Assembly: GCF_000429505.1 (NCBI RefSeq)
Contig: NZ_AUBZ01000008.1
Location: 1 to 64,000, forward strand
Direction of reading: 5' to 3'
DNA from: Aliagarivorans taiwanensis DSM 22990
Lineage (GTDB): Bacteria > Pseudomonadota > Gammaproteobacteria > Enterobacterales > Celerinatantimonadaceae
Length of the DNA: 64,000 nt
The position numbers and the translations under genes were made by a program. Of the stretch, positions 56,799 to 64,000 are shown one piece after another. The first letter of the stretch is position 1. The number at the start of each line of letters is the position of its first letter. The notes under the pieces are model-generated. The model saw nothing but the letters and a program-made list of their open reading frames with translations. It searched no databases and was not told where the DNA came from.

Positions 56799-56906
56799 TG
56801 AAAACAGTTTCAAATGTACCGCAGCCTTATGTAGAGCGGGATGAGAAAATGTCTGACCTCAGACAATAGTCAGGTTTTTAGTAAGTTCATGAAACTGTTT
56901 CATGAA
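56799..56906. promoter_or_regulatory. Pair of LacI-type palindromic operators
   Basis: Two related palindromes: TGAAAACAGTTTCA at 56799-56812 and a perfect 21-mer at 56886-56906 with arms TTCATGAAAC and GTTTCATGAA around a central T. Both share TGAAA-N4-TTTCA. They are 87 bases apart centre to centre, a spacing suited to DNA looping. Confidence 0.65.
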
Positions 56907-56953
56907 GATTCTGCCAATCGTTGCAAAAAAGTGGGATGTAGATCTCATTGAGT

Positions 56954-56977
56954 CTTGGGTAGCTAACGCTACCCAAG
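56954..56977 (-). repeat. Strong hairpin after the choice-of-anchor gene
   Basis: Perfect 10-bp arms CTTGGGTAGC/GCTACCCAAG with loop TAAC, just past the stop, with no U-tract on either strand. It may limit 3' degradation. Confidence 0.5.
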
Positions 56978-56987
56978 AAACAGTGGC

Positions 56988-58862
56988 TTATTGAAGGTTC
57001 AAGCGGTATACCGAAGTGGTGCCAGAGACTTCATTGCCAACCGCAATAAAGTGCTGACCAAGGCGGCTAAAGTAGGCGATCGACTCAGGGCCAAGGTCGC
57101 CCGCAGCAGGGTTGTACTGGTCGTTATCACACTCTCCATCTTCATCCACTTCGCTGCACACCGGCTCTGCAAAGTTACGGTTGTTGTGGAAGTCCAGGTA
57201 GCGGGGAATGCTTGGGTCACTCAGGTCGTACACCGCAACACCACCTTGACGCTCCAAGCCAATAAAGGCGATGGGCTTATCGGCAATCAAGGCGATAGTC
57301 ACCGCTTCTGGCTCAATCCCTTTGTCGTCGCTGCGATCATCGCTCACTTGGCTGTCGTTGCTGGCATTCCAGTGTTGGTCGCTGTTAGCCATGGTCGATA
57401 GCTGGTCACCGCTGTCGAATACCTGCTCGCCGTCAAGGCGGAAGATACTGAACGAGCGCGCGCCAAAGGTGATCACATCCTGATCGGCGGCAATGACCTT
57501 GTCATCAGCAACTACCTTAATGCGACCAATGGCTTTCTTGTTGCCAATGGTGCCCTTCTTGCCGTAGCGGCTCTCATCCATCAACGGATGGGTAGGGTCG
57601 ACCTTAAGCTTGTAGGCGCGGGTCTCATCGGTGTACGAGATGCAATCGTCGAGCGCTTCGCGGTAGGCCTGAGCGTCTTCGTCTTCACCGCCGCTCTGGT
57701 ATTCATCGCCATCCCATTTGAAGCCGGCTTGCTCGCAGTGCATTTGGGTGGTCTCAAACACATACTCACGGCCATCACCCTCGTTCGCGGTCACCACATA
57801 ACGCTCACCGTCAACACTGAAACTGGCGATAGCATCGGGCATGTAGTAGCCGACGAGCTGCGGGTAGCTCTCGCGATGGAACTTGTCATCTTTGTTGGTC
57901 GCGTCGAGCTGATAGCCTTGACCGCCGTCAGCCACTGGCGCCCAGCTTTTGGTACCCAGACCGAAGATACCGTCTACCGAGGCGCTGGCAATATCCACCA
58001 CCGCAATGGCATTGTTTTCCTGCAAGCTGATCACGGCTTTCTTGCCATCGTCTGTCAGGGCGACGTACTCAGGCTCAAGGTCTTGAGCAACGCTTGCCCC
58101 ATGGGGGCGCGGCGTACGCGCGCCATTTAGCTCGCCGGCACGTTCACCGTCATCGTTAAAAGCATGGAAGTTAATCTGGGTGACGCTGGCACTGTCTGAG
58201 GTGATACCGCTGGCCAGATCAATCAAGGTCACGCTGCCTTCTGGGTCAATCAGATAGTCATCACTTGGCTCTCCTTCGTTGGCCACCACCAGATAACGGC
58301 TATCCTCGCTCATGGTTACCATGTCGGGCAGCGCTCCTGCCGGGAAGGTTGCCAACAAGCTCAGGTCATCCGAGCGATACAGGGCGATAATCCCGTCCAG
58401 TTGCTTCACCTTGTTTTCAATGGCCACCGCCACCAAACCGTTTTTCGCCACCACGCTATTGGCGGCACCGATCTTCACGCCGGCCATCTCAGCGGCTTGT
58501 TCCAAGTCCAGACGCGCACTGAAAGCAGGGGCTCCTTGCGCGTCGAAGCTGAGTACATCGACACTCTTGTCTTCGGCGTTCACCACGTACAGCTGATCGC
58601 TGCAGCCATCGTAGCTGACGATTTCCGCGGAAGAGGTGTCAAAGTCATTGCTCGATATGTGGCGTCCCACCAACTCAAGCTTGAGCGAACTAAACTCAGT
58701 GGTGGCCGCGCGCTCGACGCTGGCACATTGGATCCCCAGCTGAGCAAGCTGGGCTTCGATCCCGGTGGACACAACCGTTTCGTTGGCGGTATGGGTTGCG
58801 CAAGCAACTACAGAGAGATTAAAGGCGCCAAGCAGGGCCAGGCGGGCAGAGCGAGCCATCAT
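56988..58862 (-). CDS. Choice-of-anchor I family lipoprotein
   Basis: 624 aa, beta-propeller-type repeats of this family: IIALYRSDDLSLLATFPAGALPDMVTMSEDSRYLVVANEGEPSDDYLIDPEGSVTLIDL and GRIKVVADDKVIAADQDVITFGARSFSIF. The N-terminal signal ends in a lipobox SVVAC near residue 21, so it is an envelope lipoprotein. Function unknown; family members are often called alkaline-phosphatase-like. It has a Pho-box-like element 58 bases upstream. An alternative start is the next Met. Confidence 0.82.
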   Translation of the reverse strand: MMARSARLALLGAFNLSVVACATHTANETVVSTGIEAQLAQLGIQCASVERAATTEFSSLKLELVGRHISSNDFDTSSAEIVSYDGCSDQLYVVNAEDKSVDVLSFDAQGAPAFSARLDLEQAAEMAGVKIGAANSVVAKNGLVAVAIENKVKQLDGIIALYRSDDLSLLATFPAGALPDMVTMSEDSRYLVVANEGEPSDDYLIDPEGSVTLIDLASGITSDSASVTQINFHAFNDDGERAGELNGARTPRPHGASVAQDLEPEYVALTDDGKKAVISLQENNAIAVVDIASASVDGIFGLGTKSWAPVADGGQGYQLDATNKDDKFHRESYPQLVGYYMPDAIASFSVDGERYVVTANEGDGREYVFETTQMHCEQAGFKWDGDEYQSGGEDEDAQAYREALDDCISYTDETRAYKLKVDPTHPLMDESRYGKKGTIGNKKAIGRIKVVADDKVIAADQDVITFGARSFSIFRLDGEQVFDSGDQLSTMANSDQHWNASNDSQVSDDRSDDKGIEPEAVTIALIADKPIAFIGLERQGGVAVYDLSDPSIPRYLDFHNNRNFAEPVCSEVDEDGECDNDQYNPAAGDLGPESIAYFSRLGQHFIAVGNEVSGTTSVYRLNLQ

Positions 58863-58919
58863 GATTCACATCCTTGTGTGTTTAGCGTTGAGTTGACTCG
58901 CCTAGACTAGGTAGTGCTA

Positions 58920-58937
58920 TTTACATTTTTATGACAA
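58920..58937 (-). promoter_or_regulatory. Pho-box-like element
   Basis: On the minus strand TTGTCAT-AAAA-ATGTAAA matches the Pho box CTGTCAT-AAAA-CTGTCAT at 14 of 18 positions. A -10-like TAGTCT lies ten bases downstream, the spacing used in PhoB-activated promoters. PhoB control is an inference. Confidence 0.45.
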
Positions 58938-58975
58938 GCAGAGCTATCGCTTTAATTTTATTAAATTTAAATAAC

Positions 58976-60013
58976 CTACGCGGTTTGGCGAGTAACCAAT
59001 AGTTGCAGAGGCGTCAGCTTGATTCCACGCACCCACAACCACGAAATTACGCAGGTCAACGGCGTGATCAGCACATCTCGCAGCAGCGGAGAAAGCTCGA
59101 GCATGCCGGCCAGATTAAATAGATAGATAAGCACCAGCATATGGCACAGATAGATACCCAGCACATCTTCACTGCTCAGTTTAAATGGCAGGCGTTTATC
59201 GGTATCTGGCAGAGCATTCAGCAGCATAAAAAGCCCCATGCCCCACAGCGGCGTACCGAACAAAAAGTCATGACTGATAAAGTCCACGTCGAAGTGACTG
59301 AGCGCCAGCCCCTCAAAGATGTGGATGTTCATACCAATCAACATCATCGCCATTGCCGTATAGGGTGACAGTTGCCAGCGACGGCGACGCGCTTCAAAGC
59401 CGAGCGCGAACATCAACCAAGAGAAAAACGGACCATTGCGGGTGGTGATACCCAGATCGATGCCGCTGAGTGATTGATAACTGCCCGCCAGTAAGCCGAG
59501 TAGATACAGCGCCAAGGACATAGGCAATAGCCAACGCAGCCATCCTCGGTTAACCAGCAACGCGGTTAAGCCAAGCGCACACAGTAGCCCTGGTATGTAC
59601 CATAGATGCACCATACCGCCCTCCAGTAAACTGTCTAGCGGCGCGCTGGCCAAGTGTCGCCAGTAGTTGCTTCGTTCGACCAAGTAGCCCTCGCTGCCAA
59701 GCGTTTTCAGGTTAAACGGCAGTAACAGATAAAGCAGCGTCCACAGCCCCCACATCCTGAGCAAGGGTCGGCTATAACTGCGCAAGGTGATTGCGGTACT
59801 TTGTACTAACCTTGGTTGAATCAAGTAACCAGCGATCACAAAAAACAGCGGTACCGCAAAGCGCGCCAGCTGATTCATCAGCATGCCGATCCACGGCTGC
59901 TGGTTAATCAACAAGCTGCTCATAAAGGGCTTGGTGTGAATGACGACTACGGCCAGCAACGCGATTGCGCGCGCCCAGTCGAGGCGATGATTATGATGTG
60001 GGCTTTGGGGCAT
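58976..60013 (-). CDS. Membrane acyltransferase (acyltransferase 3 family)
   Basis: 345 aa with about ten membrane helices. The first helix, RLDWARAIALLAVVVIHTKPF, includes the conserved histidine of acyltransferase-3 proteins, and RFAVPLFFVIAGYLI follows. These enzymes transfer acyl groups to sugars, lipids or antibiotics; the acceptor is unknown. Monocistronic. Confidence 0.85.
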   Translation of the reverse strand: MPQSPHHNHRLDWARAIALLAVVVIHTKPFMSSLLINQQPWIGMLMNQLARFAVPLFFVIAGYLIQPRLVQSTAITLRSYSRPLLRMWGLWTLLYLLLPFNLKTLGSEGYLVERSNYWRHLASAPLDSLLEGGMVHLWYIPGLLCALGLTALLVNRGWLRWLLPMSLALYLLGLLAGSYQSLSGIDLGITTRNGPFFSWLMFALGFEARRRRWQLSPYTAMAMMLIGMNIHIFEGLALSHFDVDFISHDFLFGTPLWGMGLFMLLNALPDTDKRLPFKLSSEDVLGIYLCHMLVLIYLFNLAGMLELSPLLRDVLITPLTCVISWLWVRGIKLTPLQLLVTRQTA

Positions 60014-60463
60014 AGAAACTCAGTTGTTAAGCTTTTCAGTAGCAGGCCAGGGCGCAGTTTAAGCTGTAGAAATAAAAAAATGTTATCAGATAACATGAAA
60101 AATATTAATGTGAAAAACTCTTGCCTTACGCGGACAAATACGAGTAAGAGAGCGCAGCAATCCCACGTATTATGCACGATCAGCCCAATAAACATCGACT
60201 GTTAGTTTGCGCAGCAACTCACGAATTCGGCGTATTAAAAACGACAGATAGATTACATTTGTTTATTTGCCAGCCAGCCCGCGCTGATACTAAAGCAGGG
60301 TTTGTGGCAAAATGACGCCAGATTTATTCACTGCCTTTGCGCAGTTTAGTGAAACTTTTGGACTGTCTACTCTCAAGGAAGCAGAGAAAAGACAAATATA
60401 AAGCTAGGGATGGCGGTTAAATACCAAATAAATGCAACAACTTAGGGATAACCAGAGGTACCT
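60014..60463. other. 450-base gap before the AbgT gene
   Basis: No coding frame of merit. One clear element: a perfect 17-base palindrome ATGTTATC-A-GATAACAT at 60080-60096, placed between the divergent genes and able to act as an operator for either. Sequence to the right is AT-rich and must carry the AbgT promoter. Confidence 0.4.
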
Positions 60464-62080
60464 ATGACTTCAACCACCGCCAGCGACGCTGCCCAACCTA
60501 AGGGTGGGATCGCACGCTTCCTAGACACGATTGAACGTGTTGGTAACAAATTGCCAGATCCAGCCATACTGTTTTTGGGACTGCTATTTGTTGTCGGCAT
60601 CTTCTCCATGATCATGGCTCAGTTCAGCTTTGCTGAGATTGACCCACGCAGTGGCGAAACCATCGTTATCAACAACCTGTTGAGCGCAGATTGGTTGGTC
60701 AAGCTGATGACCGACATGGTGAGAATCTTCACCGGCTTCGCACCGCTAGGTGTGGTACTGGTAGCGGTACTGGGTGTAGGTGTTGCTGAGCGTTCAGGCT
60801 TTATTAATGCCGCGCTAAAAGCGATGCTGAAGTTCACTCCGAAGAAAATGATTACCCCAGCAGTGGTACTGATTGGTGTTATCTCGAGTGTTGCGACTGA
60901 CGCCGGTTACGTTGTGGTGATTCCACTAGCTGGCGTTATCTTCCACGCGGTAGGTCGTCACCCAATCGCTGGTATCACCGCGGCGTTCGCTGGTGTATCG
61001 GGCGGTTTCTGTGCCAACTTCATTCCTTCAGGTCTGGACCCGCTGCTACAGAGCTTCACCGAGAGCTCAGCTCAGCTATACAACGCAGACATGAAGATCA
61101 ACCCGCTGAACAACTGGTTCTTCGCATCGGCTTCTTGTCTGCCTATCGTTGCCACCATTTGGTACATCACCGATAAAATCGTTGAGCCACGTCTGCGCAA
61201 GAACAGCCCGCTGGCCGATGACCTAGAGATCGACAACGATCTGCAAACCACCTCAAGCCGCGAAAGCTTCGCTTTCCGTGTTGCTGGCTGCATCATGCTT
61301 GCCCTGATTGGTGCCTTGGTTGCTATCGCCCTACCTCAAGAGTCGGTACTGCGCGCTCCAGCCGAGCTGGTTGAAGTGGTACTGCCAAGCGGCGAGATCG
61401 TGTTCGAAGAAGTTCGTTCACTGACTAGCTTCGCTGCGCCGATGATGCAGATCATCGTACCGCTTATCTTCATCTTCTTCGTGATTCCGGGTGTTGTGTT
61501 TGGCTACCTGAACGGTAGCTTCAAGAACTCCAACGACGTAGTAGCTGCGATGTCTAAGACCATGGAAACCATGGGCCACTACATCGTTATGGCGTTCTTC
61601 TGCTCGCTGTTTGTATGGGCCTTCGGCCAGTCAAACATCGGCGTATTGATGGCGATGAAAGGCGCTAACTTCCTGGAAGCGGTTGGCATGCCAGCACCAG
61701 CCACCATCGTAGGCATGATTATTCTGGTTGTTCTGGTAAACCTGTTCGTAGGTTCAGCCTCTGCCAAATGGGCGCTGATTTCGCCAGTACTGGTACCGAT
61801 GCTGATGCAGATGAACATCTCTCCAGACTTGGTACAAGCGGCTTACCGTGTAGGTGATTCAAGCTCGAACATCATCACCCCGCTGATGCCTTACTTCCCA
61901 CTAGTAGTGGTGTACTGTCAGAAGTACGCGAAAAACGCCGGTATCGGTACCCTGGTTGCGACCATGCTGCCTTACTCGATTGCGCTAGCCATCTTCTGGA
62001 CCCTGTTCCTACTGGGCTACTGGGCACTGGGCTTCCCTCTGGGTCTGGGCGCCAGCTACGTATACCCACCAGTGCTGTAA
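60464..62080 (+). CDS. AbgT family transporter
   Basis: 538-aa membrane carrier, related to AbgT and MtrF, with about 11 helices and re-entrant hairpins. RFLDTIERVGNKLPDPAILFLGLLFVVGIFSMI starts it; AERSGFINAALKAML, DAGYVVVIPLAGVIFHAVGRHPIAGI, SANFxP-like FCANFIPSGLDPLL and GSASAKWALISPVLVPMLMQMNISPDLVQAAYRVGDSSSNIITPLMPYFPL are family signatures. Members import p-aminobenzoyl-glutamate or export sulfonamides; which applies here is open. AGAGG precedes the ATG. Confidence 0.93.
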   Translation: MTSTTASDAAQPKGGIARFLDTIERVGNKLPDPAILFLGLLFVVGIFSMIMAQFSFAEIDPRSGETIVINNLLSADWLVKLMTDMVRIFTGFAPLGVVLVAVLGVGVAERSGFINAALKAMLKFTPKKMITPAVVLIGVISSVATDAGYVVVIPLAGVIFHAVGRHPIAGITAAFAGVSGGFCANFIPSGLDPLLQSFTESSAQLYNADMKINPLNNWFFASASCLPIVATIWYITDKIVEPRLRKNSPLADDLEIDNDLQTTSSRESFAFRVAGCIMLALIGALVAIALPQESVLRAPAELVEVVLPSGEIVFEEVRSLTSFAAPMMQIIVPLIFIFFVIPGVVFGYLNGSFKNSNDVVAAMSKTMETMGHYIVMAFFCSLFVWAFGQSNIGVLMAMKGANFLEAVGMPAPATIVGMIILVVLVNLFVGSASAKWALISPVLVPMLMQMNISPDLVQAAYRVGDSSSNIITPLMPYFPLVVVYCQKYAKNAGIGTLVATMLPYSIALAIFWTLFLLGYWALGFPLGLGASYVYPPVL

Positions 62081-62096
62081 ACCTCAGCACTGTCAG

Positions 62097-62124
62097 CAAA
62101 AAGGCCACATCCGTGGCCTTTTTT
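62097..62124. terminator. Terminator between AbgT and LysR genes
   Basis: 11-bp stem (AAAAGGCCAC core), loop ATCC, T6 on the plus strand and A5 on the other. The LysR stop codon starts inside the T run, so the convergent genes share it. Confidence 0.85.
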
Positions 62125-63022
62125 AGTTGTCGCGATTAAATAGCTTAGCGGCATGTTGATAAAACCAATCTATCGCCGGCCCTTTTCCACGATCACGCCT
62201 TTTTACCAAAGCAACTTCCGTCAGCATACTCGTCCCCAAGCTGTCGGCTGGCATACGCTGCATCTCTGCCTGATACCACTCCGACTCTGCCAGATGCTCC
62301 GGTACGATAGCCCAACCTAAACCAGCTACCACCAACTCGATGATCGAGTAATAACTGTCGATAAACCAATGGTCGCTGGAGACGATCTGCTCCCCTGATT
62401 TACCCTGCTGATCGCAGATTACCAACTGCCGATAGCTCTGCAAGTGCTCCAAGCCGAGTTTGTCGATCTGAGCAAGCTGATGGGATTTCGCCACAATCAA
62501 ACACTGACGAAACTGTGATAGCAAGCTGTATTGCAGGCTGTCCTGTTCGTCTTTCGCATACCATCTTTTCGGGTAAAACGTCAGGCCCAGATCGGCTTCC
62601 CGCCGGCTTACCCATTGGGTAATGTCCGACTGACTACCATTGATCAGCGTAAGTTTGAGGCGTGGAAACTGACTAGCAAAGTCTTGAAAAAACTCCCGCT
62701 GCAAAGTGATCATCATTGACTCATCAACGGCCAGTTGCAGGCTAATCTCACTGCCTTGAGAATACTCTCCTGCTCTGGCTTGCAATCGCTGACTTTGATT
62801 GAGCAACAGCCGCGCATCTTCCAGCAACTCGGCGCCCGCATGGGTTAGCACCGGCAGGCGCCGGGAGCGATCAAACAACTCCACTCCAAGGTCGAGTTCC
62901 AAGTTAGCCACCGCCGTACTAACCCGCGACTGCGCCTTGCCAAGGTGGCGAGCAGCGGCAGAAAACGAGCCCTTATCGGCGGCAGCGACAAACGCTCTAA
63001 GCTGTTCAAGATCCCAGTTCAT
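62123..63022 (-). CDS. LysR-type transcriptional regulator
   Basis: 299 aa: MNWDLEQLRAFVAAADKGSFSAAARHLGKAQSRVSTAVANLELDLGVELFDR is the HTH (residues 1-52); the rest is a periplasmic-binding-like effector domain. Divergent from the MATE gene by 93 bases, so it probably controls that exporter. Ligand unknown. Confidence 0.92.
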   Translation of the reverse strand: MNWDLEQLRAFVAAADKGSFSAAARHLGKAQSRVSTAVANLELDLGVELFDRSRRLPVLTHAGAELLEDARLLLNQSQRLQARAGEYSQGSEISLQLAVDESMMITLQREFFQDFASQFPRLKLTLINGSQSDITQWVSRREADLGLTFYPKRWYAKDEQDSLQYSLLSQFRQCLIVAKSHQLAQIDKLGLEHLQSYRQLVICDQQGKSGEQIVSSDHWFIDSYYSIIELVVAGLGWAIVPEHLAESEWYQAEMQRMPADSLGTSMLTEVALVKRRDRGKGPAIDWFYQHAAKLFNRDN

Positions 63023-63115
63023 CCACCCCCCAAACTATCTGCTTTGCGGATACTTAATAACTTTATTCCATCTGAATTATGCCGATAATGCCCGGATGAT
63101 GACAGAGGTAAACCC

Positions 63116-64000
63116 ATGAGCGACACATCCCCTATCCAAACCAGCGTAGCCCGCACCTTTTGGCGCTATGCGATTCCTTCGGTAATGGCCATGCTGATCA
63201 GCGGGCTGTATCAGATTATCGATGGGATCTTTGTTGGTCAGTTTATCGGGATGGAAGGCCTGGCAGGGATCAACCTGGCATGGCCACTGATCTGTGTGAT
63301 TATCGGAGTTGGCCTATTGGTTGGCATGGGCGCTGGCAGCCTGCAGTCCATCGCCCGGGGTGAGCAAGACGAAGGGAAAGCCCGGCAAATACTCTCCACC
63401 GGCCTGATTCTTTCGTTGCTCTACTCGCTTGCTTGTACCCTGCTGTTATGGCTATTTGGCGACTCGCTACTACAAGTCCAGGGCGCAGCAGGAGACGCGC
63501 TGGCGCATGCTCAAAGTTACATACAGGTGTTCATTTGGGCAGCTGGAATCACAGTGGTTTCCTCTGCTCTCCCCCTGCTGGTGAGTAACGATGATAGCCC
63601 GAGAATATCCACCTCCTTGATAGGCCTTGGCGCAGTACTGAATATCTTGCTCGACTACCTGTTTATCGGCGTGTTTGACTGGGGCTTGCGCGGGGCGGCA
63701 TTGGCAACAACAGCAGCCCAAGGTGTGGTCTGTATCTTGGGACTGGGCTACTTTTTTAGTCGCTATGCCAAGCTTCGTTTGAAGTGGAACGAATTGCGAT
63801 TTGTCACCGACCACGCAGTAAAGCTAACCGGCTTGGGTACTTCTAACTTACTGATGTACTGCTATTTTGGTTTTATTATCGCACTGCACAATGCCATGTT
63901 TATGCAGGTTGGCGATACTGTGGATGTTGGCGCCTTTGCCATCGTCGGCTATCTGGCCACCCTCTACTACCTGTTTAGCCAAGGGATCGCTAACGGCCTG
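63116..64000 (+). CDS. MATE exporter, partial (cut by window end)
   Basis: Open for 295 codons to the edge with no stop, so the C-terminal third is outside. MSDTSPIQTSVARTFWRYAIPSVMAMLISGLYQIIDGIFVGQFIGMEGLAGINLAWPL is a MATE first helix pair, and VLNILLDYLFIGVFDWGLRGAALATTAAQG the repeat-linking segment, with MepA-like character. Close to the LysR gene and divergent from it. Substrate unknown. Confidence 0.88.
   Translation, partial: MSDTSPIQTSVARTFWRYAIPSVMAMLISGLYQIIDGIFVGQFIGMEGLAGINLAWPLICVIIGVGLLVGMGAGSLQSIARGEQDEGKARQILSTGLILSLLYSLACTLLLWLFGDSLLQVQGAAGDALAHAQSYIQVFIWAAGITVVSSALPLLVSNDDSPRISTSLIGLGAVLNILLDYLFIGVFDWGLRGAALATTAAQGVVCILGLGYFFSRYAKLRLKWNELRFVTDHAVKLTGLGTSNLLMYCYFGFIIALHNAMFMQVGDTVDVGAFAIVGYLATLYYLFSQGIANGL

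Overview
The window is a moderately GC-rich chromosomal segment of a gammaproteobacterium. Gene content (metF, greB, bioH-comF-nfuA, gpsA-secB, gpmI-envC, rpoH, ftsYEX, rsmD, comM, ilvLGMDA) and gene order resemble Shewanella/Ferrimonas-type Alteromonadales or Aeromonadales. I cannot fix the genus from sequence alone. The porin, nirBD, RND pump and AbgT carrier fit a respiring aquatic bacterium. I saw no rRNA, tRNA, CRISPR array, prophage or intact insertion sequence.

Layout: 1-7.3 kb holds metF (MetJ-type operator), greB, a general porin, a phosphoesterase and the galETK operon with CRP- and GalR-like sites. A 265-bp MITE-like element sits between galK and its terminator. 7.7-13.4 kb holds tex, an overlapping pair encoding a putative SprA-family metallopeptidase and a short flagellar-rod-C-like protein, then bioH, comF and nfuA. 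13.5-24.1 kb holds gpsA-secB-rhodanese, gpmI-envC, a PanM-like acetyltransferase with a small unknown partner, glpX, a DUF4202 protein, alanine dehydrogenase, a DUF4357 protein and rpoH. 24.4-33.6 kb holds cobA-nirB-nirD (siroheme synthesis plus NADH nitrite reductase), a MATE exporter, ftsYEX, and divergent rsmD with a DUF1145 gene. 33.6-41.3 kb holds a MarC protein, an orphan miniature flagellin-like gene, ppx/gppA, a Nudix hydrolase, comM with a small ORF upstream, a CBS protein, fetB without fetA, and an acetyltransferase.

41.3-49.4 kb is the branched-chain amino acid operon with a classical ilvL attenuator (ilvL-G-M-D-A, no ilvE), followed by a TTG-start APH-type kinase, a winged-helix protein and a DUF5718 protein. 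49.4-55.6 kb is an RND permease with two tandem adaptors, divergent from a TetR regulator across a palindrome-rich control region. 55.6-64 kb holds a LacI regulator with two upstream operator-like palindromes, a choice-of-anchor I lipoprotein behind a Pho-box-like site, an acyltransferase, an AbgT carrier, a LysR regulator and a MATE gene cut by the window end.

Most of the window is conserved housekeeping DNA. The least explained items are the metallopeptidase/rod-C-like pair, the orphan mini-flagellin, the MITE-like element and its second partial copy beside ftsX, the unannotated small ORF before comM, and the likely FAH-like fold of the DUF5718 protein. I found no clear new defence or mobile system.
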